Source: Paludibacteraceae bacterium
GTDB lineage: Bacteria > Bacteroidota > Bacteroidia > Bacteroidales > Paludibacteraceae
NCBI GenBank assembly: GCA_024399655.1
Contig: JAKSNP010000003.1
Coordinates: forward strand, 60,778 to 124,777
DNA length: 64,000 bases
Direction of reading: 5' to 3'
Shown here one piece after another: positions 1-7,565 of this stretch (position 1 is the first letter of the stretch; each line of letters opens with the position of its first letter). The notes beneath the pieces are model-generated. The model searched no databases and was not told where the DNA came from. It saw nothing but the letters and a program-made list of their open reading frames with translations. The translations under genes were made by a program, and so were the position numbers.

Positions 1-180
1 ATCCAGATTCAGGGCATTGACGATATGTCCGCTGGCATATTCATCCCACGTTCTCACATCAATCACCACCGCCTCTTTTTGTGTTACTTCCTCCTGGAAT
101 TCATCAAGCGGAAGAGTTCTTATGGCAGGTCGGCAGGCCGCCAAAAACAGGCATAAGATTAACAAATAAGAATATTTCAT
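1..180 (-). CDS. Rhodanese-like lipoprotein (partial, runs off the window)
   Basis: Translating the complement from the ATG at 180 gives an N-terminal lipoprotein signal (MKYSYLLILCLFLAAC, lipobox LAAC with the lipidated Cys at residue 16). The start of a rhodanese fold follows (VVIDVRTWDEYASGHI, then the A-x-N-L segment). The active-site Cys loop would lie beyond the window edge, so catalytic competence cannot be judged. Such proteins are thought to handle sulfane sulfur at the cell envelope. The ATG overlaps the stop of the UmuD-like gene by one base (TAATG), so translation is probably coupled and the gene is the last visible one of the operon. Confidence 0.8.
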   Translation of the reverse strand, partial: MKYSYLLILCLFLAACRPAIRTLPLDEFQEEVTQKEAVVIDVRTWDEYASGHIVNALNLD

Positions 181-614
181 TATCTTCTGGTTTTATGTAT
201 ACTATGAGTCACCACCCCCCAAACAGAGAAATTGTTTTCGGCCGTCACGCATATTTTCTCGAAATCGGGATTATGCGGCACCAGCCATGCACATTGGTCT
301 CCGGGATGGTATTGAAATTCTTTCAAGGTGAATTCACCGTCAATAGCCGCCACTATAAAATCACCATTGTGCGGCTCTAGCGACTTGTCGATTACGATGA
401 TATCGCCGTCCAGCAACCCTGCATCACGCATGCTGTCCCCGCTCACCATCGCATAAAAAGTAGTGTCAGGATGACGGTTAAGTTCCTTCACTATATCTAT
501 CCGTTCACCCGCATGTTCGGCGGCTGGAGAAGGGAATCCGGCGTGTATAGCATCCGCAAATTCCAGTTCCAAGCCCCGTGCATCCGCTATCGTAAGCGAT
601 TCTATCTTACTCAT
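180..614 (-). CDS. umuD: UmuD-like self-cleaving subunit of an error-prone polymerase
   Basis: This 144-residue protein is a LexA/UmuD-type S24 peptidase. It has the Ala25-Gly26 cleavage site followed by FPSPAAEHAGERIDI, the nucleophile Ser61 in SGDSM, and the general-base Lys98 in TLKEF. UmuD is cleaved on RecA filaments and then pairs with UmuC to form translesion polymerase V. It has no helix-turn-helix, which argues against LexA itself. Most Bacteroidales umuD genes sit directly before umuC. Here the next gene downstream is a rhodanese lipoprotein, so UmuC is not adjacent. The gene lies 15 nt after the upstream lipoprotein gene with no visible promoter of its own. Confidence 0.88.
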   Translation of the reverse strand: MSKIESLTIADARGLELEFADAIHAGFPSPAAEHAGERIDIVKELNRHPDTTFYAMVSGDSMRDAGLLDGDIIVIDKSLEPHNGDFIVAAIDGEFTLKEFQYHPGDQCAWLVPHNPDFEKICVTAENNFSVWGVVTHSIHKTRR

Positions 615-629
615 TTACAATCAATTATA

Positions 630-1595
630 TCAATACACAACATCTTCTCCCAACAACCCTTTGAAGCTCTGCGGAGTGACATTATACTGCGAGGGTATCG
701 ACACATTTTCCACTATCGGTTCTGCGAATAAGGATTCCTTCGACACACGCAACTTATAGATATAGAATCTCGACGACATTCCTTCCCTACCGAACGCCAC
801 CAAATATTCGCCTACCCCATCACCTGTCACATCGCATAGCGACAATTGCACTATATTGTCAAGAGCAGACGGCTCGGCGGCTATCTCAGGGAAACGGGTC
901 AATCCGATGAAGCAATGGTTGTGTCGCAACCAGAGACAAAGATCATTATCACCTTCGCGTCTTAATATAAGAGCATCGGCACTTTCTCCCGACGAGTGTT
1001 CGTCACGCAAACGCAATTCATTGCCGTTCATCAGATTTTCTATCGTACATTCCACCGAACGCTGGCTTGGGGTAATAAATAGAGTTTCCGAGTATTGGCT
1101 TGGTTTCCTCGAATAATCGGCCAGCCATTGACGTTCGCCATTGTTCAGATAGAGGATATTGTCGATTTTGTATCCGTTAGTCTGATGCACCAACAGACAC
1201 ACCAGGTCGGTATGAAACCATTCGTGTTTTTGGTCATCTATAATCACTTCATACGCATTTTCGTATTCCGGGAAAAAGCGTATATTGATTTGGAATCGTT
1301 CGGGTACATCTTGAGCGCCTATAAATATATCCCAATCCGCGTCACACGAATAATCGGCCAGACGTTCGGTAATATAATCATTGGGATTCACATCCGGTTG
1401 ATTGGGGAAATTATGTCCCAGCCAATGGTCATAGAAATCGAACAGAAATTCAAAAGCTTCAGCTTCCTCGGGTGACATCACGGTGAAGGTACTGTCGGAA
1501 ACAGGCGTATTGCCGTCCGATTGGGCTGCATGTTTGCAGGAGAAACCTACCATCAATAACACACACAATGTGATAAAAAAGAAATAGCGTTTCAT
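630..1595 (-). CDS. Hypothetical lipoprotein
   Basis: The 321-residue protein begins with a clear lipoprotein signal (hydrophobic segment, then VGFSC, Cys20) and a Ser/Asp/Thr-rich linker. The rest is acidic and soluble. Near the C-terminus LCDVTGDGVGEYLVAFGREG resembles an FG-GAP/EF-hand-like loop (DxTGDGxxE) as found in integrin-like propeller repeats, but a single copy is not enough to call the fold. It lies 59 nt after the tocopherol-cyclase-like gene and 15 nt before umuD. I do not recognise a function; a surface or periplasmic location is inferred from the signal. Confidence 0.75.
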   Translation of the reverse strand: MKRYFFFITLCVLLMVGFSCKHAAQSDGNTPVSDSTFTVMSPEEAEAFEFLFDFYDHWLGHNFPNQPDVNPNDYITERLADYSCDADWDIFIGAQDVPERFQINIRFFPEYENAYEVIIDDQKHEWFHTDLVCLLVHQTNGYKIDNILYLNNGERQWLADYSRKPSQYSETLFITPSQRSVECTIENLMNGNELRLRDEHSSGESADALILRREGDNDLCLWLRHNHCFIGLTRFPEIAAEPSALDNIVQLSLCDVTGDGVGEYLVAFGREGMSSRFYIYKLRVSKESLFAEPIVENVSIPSQYNVTPQSFKGLLGEDVVY

Positions 1596-1654
1596 ATAAT
1601 GATTTATTCTCTTTTACGATTGTTTTCCTTTTCAACTACCTATTCTATATCCCT

Positions 1655-2806
1655 TCATCTGCTGCTTGCGCTATACGGTTCCGTCACATCATACTCCCCG
1701 TACTCACATCCCACATGTTCCGCCCTTACGCGGTCTATCAGTTTTTTACCGCAATAGAGTTCCACCGTACCTGTGCCATTACCGCCGTTCCACAGCCGTT
1801 TATGACGTTTTTCTCCGTTTGGAGCCTCGTAATTCACCCAAATCATATCCTCTTTCTTGCAGGTGATATCCGTTATCATACGGTATTTCCAAGTGGATTG
1901 CTCCACATGCCAGACGATATGCGTATCCGTTTCGTAGCAATTGAATTTGGTACGGCATCCTGTCCAAGGTTTCGAAAAATTGAACTCGTAGTCCCTGCCT
2001 TCATACCAGAAATCGGCCAACAACTTGCGATCCAGCACCAGCGGACCTATCTTCGGTTTGCCTCCACCTATATCGAACACGCTGTCGGTGAGTCTCCTGC
2101 CCGTTATTTCCGATACGAGGTCGCACGACGACAGCCAAACCCAGGGTGTGGTAAAACCCTTGCCCCAGTTCTTGTCAGCATAGCCGTAGCACGTGTCAGG
2201 CTCCACGATATAGCGCCGTCCGTTCCAGATGATTTCTCCCTGATAAGCGGTTTTCATCCCTTCGGCATGCCAGAACATCTCAAACCATTGCTTCCGGCGC
2301 ATGGGCGACGAAGCGCCGTAACCCACATTGAACGCCACCTGCTTGTTTATCTCCAGATTCCACGACATCTCACCCGCATCCGACATCCATTCCGGATGTT
2401 CCTCAGCTTGCCGTTCGCTCACCACGATATGCCCGTTGGTATGCGTTTCGGTCACATAGCAGTCGCCTGCCGTCAATTCGAACGGAGCACCTTTATAAAG
2501 ACGTATCTCGTGCCAACCGAAAAAGCGGTGAAGTTGGCCCTTGCCGTCGGCACCCCACGCGCCGGCTTTCACCATCACATACGATGGTTTGACGGGCGTA
2601 TCGGTAGTTCCAGGCAACTGGCCAAACACGGGTTTCTTGGAGCCCAAGTCGGGATTGCAGGTAAAAAATTCTATAAAAAACGCTTTTCCCTCACCCGTCT
2701 CGGCATCATGGGCGGTCAAACTGTGCCACCACCAATCATACCCCAATCGGGCTTGCTTGCCGAACAACTGGAATTCATCGCGTTGTATATCGTGTATATT
2801 AGCCAT
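1655..2806 (-). CDS. Tocopherol cyclase-like (lipocalin-type) protein
   Basis: The 383-residue protein has no signal peptide. It matches in character the bacterial branch of the tocopherol cyclase family: a Trp-rich N-terminal FGKQARLGYDWWW segment, then FFIEFFTCNP, a central WNLEINKQVAFNVGYG, and the typical ADKNWGKGFTTPWVWLSS block followed by FDIGGG. In plants and cyanobacteria the family closes the chromanol ring of vitamin E. In anaerobes without that pathway the substrate is unknown, and some other hydrophobic ligand is likely. It follows the SDR gene by 49 nt with no promoter visible, so it is probably co-transcribed with the SDR and HAD genes. Family assignment is from motifs only. 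Confidence 0.7.
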   Translation of the reverse strand: MANIHDIQRDEFQLFGKQARLGYDWWWHSLTAHDAETGEGKAFFIEFFTCNPDLGSKKPVFGQLPGTTDTPVKPSYVMVKAGAWGADGKGQLHRFFGWHEIRLYKGAPFELTAGDCYVTETHTNGHIVVSERQAEEHPEWMSDAGEMSWNLEINKQVAFNVGYGASSPMRRKQWFEMFWHAEGMKTAYQGEIIWNGRRYIVEPDTCYGYADKNWGKGFTTPWVWLSSCDLVSEITGRRLTDSVFDIGGGKPKIGPLVLDRKLLADFWYEGRDYEFNFSKPWTGCRTKFNCYETDTHIVWHVEQSTWKYRMITDITCKKEDMIWVNYEAPNGEKRHKRLWNGGNGTGTVELYCGKKLIDRVRAEHVGCEYGEYDVTEPYSASSR

Positions 2807-2855
2807 TTTCGTGTGGTAAATAGCAAATTCTCATTTTCGATTTCACAACGGCAGT

Positions 2856-3653
2856 TCACACCGGAATATCTTTAAATACCCCCTTCAACTGCCTCATCGC
2901 CGTACGGATCACCCAATCCGGCAGGTGGTTGATGATTGGCACGATGATATAGTTCCATCCACCAGGCATGCAACGTTTGCGTCGGCTCTTCATCAGCAGG
3001 TGTAAAGCGCGGTTCACCAACCGCTCCGGCGGCATCGTGATTCGCATTATCCTCAGAAATTTGGCGAAGCCTTCACCGAACGGCAGCAGTCCCGTATCCG
3101 TACTTCCCGGAGTTACGGCCAGCACATGCACTCCGAACGGTTGCATCTCGTGCCAAAGAGCGCGTGAGAACGACAGTACATAACCTTTGCTCGCATTATA
3201 GCATTGGATACCCGGCATGCACATCCAGGCTGTCATCGAACTCATGTTGAGGATATAACCTTTCTTCCGTGCCTGCATATCTTCGCCTATCAGACGACAG
3301 AGTTTGGTCATCGTTACCACATGCAACATCACCAGGGTCTCTATTTTGCCCATCGGCGTGCTGCAGAAGGGGTTGAAGATAAGGATACCCGCGTTATTCA
3401 CCAGCACCTCTATCTCCATCTTTTTTTCGGCGCAGAACGCATACACTCTTTCGGCGGCATCCTGTTCCGCCAGATTGATATAAAGTGTAGCCGTTTCCAC
3501 GGCGTAATCTTCACTTATCTGTTTGGCGGCTTCTTTCAGTTCGTTTTCCTGATTGCTCACCAGGCAGATATTATAATGATAATCGCGAGCCAAAGCGCGC
3601 GCATAACGCAAACCGATGCCGCTGCTGGCTCCTGTAATTAATGCCCAAGACAT
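2856..3653 (-). CDS. Short-chain dehydrogenase/reductase
   Basis: This is a 265-residue classical SDR. The cofactor motif TGASSGIG is at residues 7-14, NNAG is near residue 88, the catalytic Ser is in NMSSM, and the YxxxK pair is in YNASK. The hydrophobic C-terminal tail (IIVPIINHLPDWVIRTAM) resembles SDRs that work on lipids or steroids at the membrane, as in KR-type and 17-beta-HSD relatives. The substrate cannot be named. The start overlaps the end of the HAD gene by 16 nt, so the two are translationally linked; the tocopherol-cyclase-like gene follows. Confidence 0.9.
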   Translation of the reverse strand: MSWALITGASSGIGLRYARALARDYHYNICLVSNQENELKEAAKQISEDYAVETATLYINLAEQDAAERVYAFCAEKKMEIEVLVNNAGILIFNPFCSTPMGKIETLVMLHVVTMTKLCRLIGEDMQARKKGYILNMSSMTAWMCMPGIQCYNASKGYVLSFSRALWHEMQPFGVHVLAVTPGSTDTGLLPFGEGFAKFLRIMRITMPPERLVNRALHLLMKSRRKRCMPGGWNYIIVPIINHLPDWVIRTAMRQLKGVFKDIPV

Positions 3654-4300
3654 GTCAACGGATAGTTATTAGGGTTCATATTGGGGAGATCGCGCAATTG
3701 TTGGCGCCAACCTCTTCCCACCGCATGTATCGTTTGGAATCCGGCAGCTTTACCGGCTTCTATATTCGGCAGCAGGTCGTCCACATACAACGTCTCTTCA
3801 GGAAGTATGCCCGCATGCTCTATCACATATTGATAGCAACGCAGATCGGGTTTGGCCAAATGCATTTCATTGGAGAAGAAGCGTTGTTTGGCTTCGTCCA
3901 TGAAGGGGCAGTTTTCAAGCACCCATTCGGCATGCAGGTCGTTGATATTACTCAAAATATAGAGTGTATATCCTTTTTCCTGCAAGCGTTGCCATAATAT
4001 CTGAACTTCGCGTGACGAGCCAAGCAACATGGCATACCAAGCGGCTTTGATGGCATCAGAATTGGTGCCCGGCATGCATACCGACAATACCTGTCGCATA
4101 AAGTCCTCGGTACTTATCTCGCCGGTTTGATAGAGGTCGATCAAAGGCGAATCATGACCGCCGAGCAGTCCGTCGGCTGTTACCATATTATTTTGCTTCG
4201 CAAGTTGCGGATCGATGAAATGTTTCATGGCGGAAAGGGTGCGTTTCACCTCCAAATCAACCAGCACTCCGCCTATATCAAATAGTATATTTCGAATCAT
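3638..4300 (-). CDS. HAD-family phosphatase (YihX type)
   Basis: The sequence from MIRNILFDIGGVLVDLE gives a 220-residue haloacid dehalogenase-like hydrolase. Motif I is FDIGGVL (nucleophile Asp8), motif II is the Ser in YILSN, and motif IV is YVDDLLPNIEAGKAAGF. The layout is that of YihX/epoxide-hydrolase-type HADs, which dephosphorylate small metabolites. An ATG 15 nt further upstream would lie inside the promoter -7 box, so the start at 4300 is preferred. That places the start codon only 4 nt from TATCTTTG, implying a leaderless or near-leaderless transcript. It is the first gene of a minus-strand operon. Confidence 0.9.
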   Translation of the reverse strand: MIRNILFDIGGVLVDLEVKRTLSAMKHFIDPQLAKQNNMVTADGLLGGHDSPLIDLYQTGEISTEDFMRQVLSVCMPGTNSDAIKAAWYAMLLGSSREVQILWQRLQEKGYTLYILSNINDLHAEWVLENCPFMDEAKQRFFSNEMHLAKPDLRCYQYVIEHAGILPEETLYVDDLLPNIEAGKAAGFQTIHAVGRGWRQQLRDLPNMNPNNYPLTCLGH

Positions 4301-4304
4301 GCTG

Positions 4305-4336
4305 CAAAGATACAAGTTTTTTTTTGAATATGCAAG
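4305..4336 (-). promoter_or_regulatory. Promoter of the HAD-SDR operon
   Basis: On the minus strand CTTG (4333-4336), 20 nt with an A-tract, then TATCTTTG (4305-4312) match the Bacteroidota -33/-7 consensus. The start codon of the HAD gene begins 4 nt after the -7 box. Confidence 0.75.
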
Positions 4337-4402
4337 GAATGTTTACTTTCAATGGCAATTTTAATAAAAAAAAAGTGAAAACACATACTTGCCCGAATTA
4401 AA

Positions 4403-4530
4403 TTTCCAATCTCTGCATCACATCGTTTCTTTATTTCCCGACCATTTCCCGTTGCTATATTTGCTACATTTTTCCGTCCTGTATTTATCGAGAGCTAAAC
4501 GTAACATAAACGTAAGATAACCGTAACGTC
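4403..4530. repeat. Dispersed intergenic repeat, copy 1
   Basis: This stretch is clearly related to 32068-32185. Both contain GCATCACATCGTTT, a divergent T-rich centre, and then an almost identical block from TTTATCGAGAGCTAAACG through two or more ACATAAACGTAA units. No ORF or ORF remnant is evident in either copy. Its role is unknown; it could be a degenerate mobile or REP-like element. Confidence 0.65.
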
Positions 4531-4533
4531 ACC

Positions 4534-4565
4534 GAGCGGTTCGAGCGGTTCGAGCGGTTCGAGCG
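4534..4565. repeat. Three 9-bp direct repeats
   Basis: GAGCGGTTC occurs three times in perfect tandem (4534, 4543, 4552), followed by a partial fourth copy that continues as GAGCGAAGCGAAG. It directly follows the dispersed repeat. No gene overlaps it convincingly. Confidence 0.8.
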
Positions 4566-4704
4566 AAGCGAAGGAGAACCCCAAAGGAGAGAATCCCTCA
4601 CCACTCCCTTTCAGCGGATGATCAAGGAATAGAGAGTGAAACGAACGTTTTTTAGGACGGATAGCGTAATCTATAAGCTCGCTTAATAGAGTACGATAGA
4701 CGGA

Positions 4705-4739
4705 CAAAAAAGAAAAGGATGGAATATATTTCCATCCTT
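4705..4739 (-). terminator. Intrinsic terminator of tRNA-Ser
   Basis: On the minus strand AAGGATGGAA pairs with TTCCATCCTT (4715-4724 with 4730-4739), followed by a TTTTCTTTTTT run. It lies 20 nt downstream of the tRNA. Confidence 0.8.
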
Positions 4740-4758
4740 GTTCCTTATCATCCGTTTG

Positions 4759-4847
4759 CGGAAAGTGAGGGATTCGAACCCCCGGTACGACGTAATGCGT
4801 ACACCACATTTCGAGTGTGGCTCTTTCGACCACTCAGACAACTTTCC
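4759..4847 (-). tRNA. tRNA-Ser (anticodon CGA)
   Basis: The complement folds as a class II tRNA. The acceptor stem GGAAAGT/ACTTTCC has discriminator G, as required for serine tRNAs. There is a D arm with GAGTGGTCGAAAG, an anticodon stem CCACA/TGTGG around the loop CTCGAAA (anticodon CGA), a long variable arm, and a T arm with GTTCGAATC. The 3' CCA is not encoded. It decodes UCG. Confidence 0.95.
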
Positions 4848-4883
4848 GTATCGTTTCGGTCACAATCTTACGAATTGCGGCTG

Positions 4884-4915
4884 CAAAGGTACTGCTTTTT
4901 TTTGGATTGTGCAAA
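4884..4915 (-). promoter_or_regulatory. Promoter of tRNA-Ser
   Basis: TTTG (4912-4915), exactly 20 nt, then TACCTTTG (4884-4891) on the minus strand. The 28 bp at 4877-4904 are identical to 59297-59324 in the tRNA-Lys promoter. Confidence 0.85.
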
Positions 4916-5029
4916 CATTCAATTAAAAAAAATATTTTTTTCATTCATAAAAGCAATCCATACTGCCCTATACTGTTCTTCATGCGGCTCCGGCGCCCGT
5001 CTTTCGCCACATTGGCGAAGCGGCATCTG

Positions 5030-7255
5030 CTACTCCGCCGCTTGCCCTTGCAGAGTGTACACTTTGCCGTTGCGGCGGATATACAGCTGCCCGTTGCGGA
5101 TATACTTTACGGGGAGCGAGTCCGACCGTGTTTCGGCGGTCGAGGCCTCCACTTCTTTGAATACCGCCGTCAGCTCCACATCTTCCGTCAGCGTGAAACG
5201 GTAAGGATTGTCTTTCACGCCGTTCGACCATTCCACGAACTCGTAACCACCGTTCGCAATGGCGATAATGCTGACCTGGCTGCCTGCCTCATACGTGCCG
5301 TCGCCTACCACATAACCCATCAGCGAGTCGTTCGGTTCTGCCGTACAAGTATATATATACTGAGCCCATTCGGCTGTAAACATCGTGTCTTGCGTCACCG
5401 TCAGCACACGCGGATTGTCCGTATTCCCGTCGCTCCACGCCGTAAAATGATATCCGTAGTCGGGAATGACGATCAGCATGCACGTGTCCAGATAGGCGTA
5501 TGCTCCTACACCCATTATGGTTAGATGGCTTTCCGGAGAAGTTCCGACCGTGTAGATGTTTTTCGCGAAAATAGCGGTCAACGACGTGTCTTGCGTCAGC
5601 ATGAACCGGTAAGGATTCTCACTCACGCCGTCGCTCCATTCTACGAAATGATATCCGTAATGCGCGGTAGCGCTCATTTCCACCTCCGTCATATAGTCGT
5701 AGTCGTCGTTCTGCCCCGTCACATATCCCATCACGGTATCCCCCGACTCCACCGCGCACGAATAAACGTCTATCGCCACCTCCGCGGTCAGCGTTGAGTC
5801 TTGCGTCACCGTCAGCACGCGAGGATTGTCCGTATTCCCGTCGCTCCACTTTACGAAGTGATAACCCCGGTCGGGAACCACCGTCAGCGTGCACGTGTCC
5901 AGATAGGTGTATACGCCTGCCCCGTCAACCGACATGTTGGGGACCGTAGGAGCGGCCACCGTATAGCTGTTTTTCGCGAAATAGGCGGTCAAAGACGTGT
6001 CCTGAGCCAGCGGAAACATGTAAGGATTGTCGCTGCTGCCGTCGCTCCAGCCTGTGAAATGATATCCGTGATAGGCGATGGCGTTCAATTCCACGGCCGT
6101 CATATAGTCGCAACTGTCGATTCCCCCGCTCACGAGGCCCATCAGCGTGTCGTTCGCTTCTGCCTTACAGGTGTAAAAATACTGTTCCAGTTCGGCGGTC
6201 AGCAGCGTATCTTGCGTCACCGCCAATACGCGAGGATTGTCCGTGTTCCCGTCGTTCCACTTTACGAAACGGTATTTGTAATCCGGCACCACCGTCAATA
6301 CGCAACTGTCTTCCCAATAATAATCTCCCGTTCCGTATACGGTTCCGTGCTCCGGGCTGCCGCTTTCCACCGTCAGCGTCGGCAGGGTTGATATTCCTAC
6401 AATTCCGCCCCATACAGGGGCTCCCCTATAAGCCGAGAGGGATTCGTACCGCACATACACATCTAATGGATACAGACCCGCAAAACTCGACGTACCGCAT
6501 ACCGGCGGCTCGGGAGCATAGCAGTACAATGTGTTCACCTTGCCGTCCAAAAAGGCATTTTCACCTATCTCCACTACCGAACGCGGAATCGTGACCGTAT
6601 CTATAAACATACTGTTGGCGAACGCGTAATCGCTTATCTTTTTTATTCCCGAAGGGATGGTGTAAGCATGCAACCAATTATAAGCCCGCGGAAAGTACAC
6701 GAAATAGGTCGAATTATATACCGGCTCGTCAAATTCGCAACCGTAAAATGCCCATTCGCCTATCTCCGTCACCGAATTGGGCAGGTCGATCGATTTCAAA
6801 CTGCTGCAACCCAGGAAGGCTTTCGTTCCGATCATGGTCACCGAATTCGGGATTATCACTTCACTTAAACTGCTGCAACCGTTAAAGGCCATCAGTCCGA
6901 TCAGGGTCACCGAATCGGGAATGGCTATGCTCGTCAGGCTGCTGCAACCCGCAAAAGCGCACACCCCGATCGTTGTAATGGAATTGGGGAGTGTTATCGA
7001 AGTCAGATTCGTACAACCTTTGAATGCGTCTGTCCCCACCGAGGTGAGGTCATCGGAAAAAGTGATCAGACCGTGCTCGTTGGCAAAGGTGTGCGACTGG
7101 ATGCCGACGTCGAAGGCGCTGGTATGCAGTCCGGATTCATATGAGTCGCTCGCTGTGGGCAGGGGTTCCGAGGCGGTATACGAAATCGTATTCCCCGCAA
7201 GCACACCGGTCGAACAGCATATCACGGCCAAAAAGGAGAGAATTTTTTTCTTCAT
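5030..7255 (-). CDS. Secreted BspA-type LRR protein with six B-repeats
   Basis: The 741-residue product starts at MKKKILSFLAVICC (signal peptide to about residue 21); an upstream in-frame ATG lies beyond the promoter. Residues of about 60-270 are LRR_5/BspA repeats (FKGCTNLTSITLPNSIT, FAGCSSLTSIAIP and similar, with AFxGCSSL cores). Six InlB-type B-repeats of about 67 residues follow, each with GYxFxxWSDG and a final LTA. They alternate between two subtypes, one with DNPRVL and one with NPYxF. The C-terminus ends in KYIRNGQLYIRRNGKVYTLQG, a tail shared with other exported proteins here. A surface adhesin or host- or glycan-interaction protein is likely; LRR_5 proteins of Bacteroidales are usually surface-exposed. 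Confidence 0.9.
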   Translation of the reverse strand: MKKKILSFLAVICCSTGVLAGNTISYTASEPLPTASDSYESGLHTSAFDVGIQSHTFANEHGLITFSDDLTSVGTDAFKGCTNLTSITLPNSITTIGVCAFAGCSSLTSIAIPDSVTLIGLMAFNGCSSLSEVIIPNSVTMIGTKAFLGCSSLKSIDLPNSVTEIGEWAFYGCEFDEPVYNSTYFVYFPRAYNWLHAYTIPSGIKKISDYAFANSMFIDTVTIPRSVVEIGENAFLDGKVNTLYCYAPEPPVCGTSSFAGLYPLDVYVRYESLSAYRGAPVWGGIVGISTLPTLTVESGSPEHGTVYGTGDYYWEDSCVLTVVPDYKYRFVKWNDGNTDNPRVLAVTQDTLLTAELEQYFYTCKAEANDTLMGLVSGGIDSCDYMTAVELNAIAYHGYHFTGWSDGSSDNPYMFPLAQDTSLTAYFAKNSYTVAAPTVPNMSVDGAGVYTYLDTCTLTVVPDRGYHFVKWSDGNTDNPRVLTVTQDSTLTAEVAIDVYSCAVESGDTVMGYVTGQNDDYDYMTEVEMSATAHYGYHFVEWSDGVSENPYRFMLTQDTSLTAIFAKNIYTVGTSPESHLTIMGVGAYAYLDTCMLIVIPDYGYHFTAWSDGNTDNPRVLTVTQDTMFTAEWAQYIYTCTAEPNDSLMGYVVGDGTYEAGSQVSIIAIANGGYEFVEWSNGVKDNPYRFTLTEDVELTAVFKEVEASTAETRSDSLPVKYIRNGQLYIRRNGKVYTLQGQAAE

Positions 7256-7284
7256 ATATATAATGCTCAATTTCAAAAATCTTG

Positions 7285-7316
7285 CAAAGATACGAAGTTT
7301 TTTTTTATTACACAAA
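7285..7316 (-). promoter_or_regulatory. Promoter of the LRR/B-repeat gene
   Basis: TTTG (7313-7316), 20 nt including a run of A residues, then TATCTTTG (7285-7292) on the minus strand, about 30 nt before the chosen start. Confidence 0.8.
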
Positions 7317-7565
7317 TTTTTCCGTTTTTTCATCGTTCAATCTTCATCCTACGGTTGGCGTTTTCTTCGCTGAATGCAGTTTTTCCCTCCCGATACCCGT
7401 CCTGCGCACGCGTTTTGGCACACTTTTTGCTATTCTTTTTTCTGTTATTTTTTGCATACAGGAGCGCCCAAATCCATCCTTTTGCCAAAATAACAGCCCA
7501 TTTCATAACTACAACCATAAAATTTTTCAACCTAATAACAAAACAACAATAATCAAAAATCACTC

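Noticed and set aside
1715-2875. 386-codon plus-strand frame opposite the tocopherol-cyclase-like gene
   Set aside because: It is a shadow of the minus-strand gene, which has recognisable family motifs.
4495-4833. 112-codon minus-strand ORF
   Set aside because: It overlaps tRNA-Ser and the GAGCGGTTC array, and its LEPLEPLEP stretch is only the translated repeat.
7334-7565. Promoter of the CYH-repeat gene
   Set aside because: TTTTGGCACAC and TTATTTTTTGC give only a poor match to TTTG-N20-TAnnTTTG, so no promoter was called.
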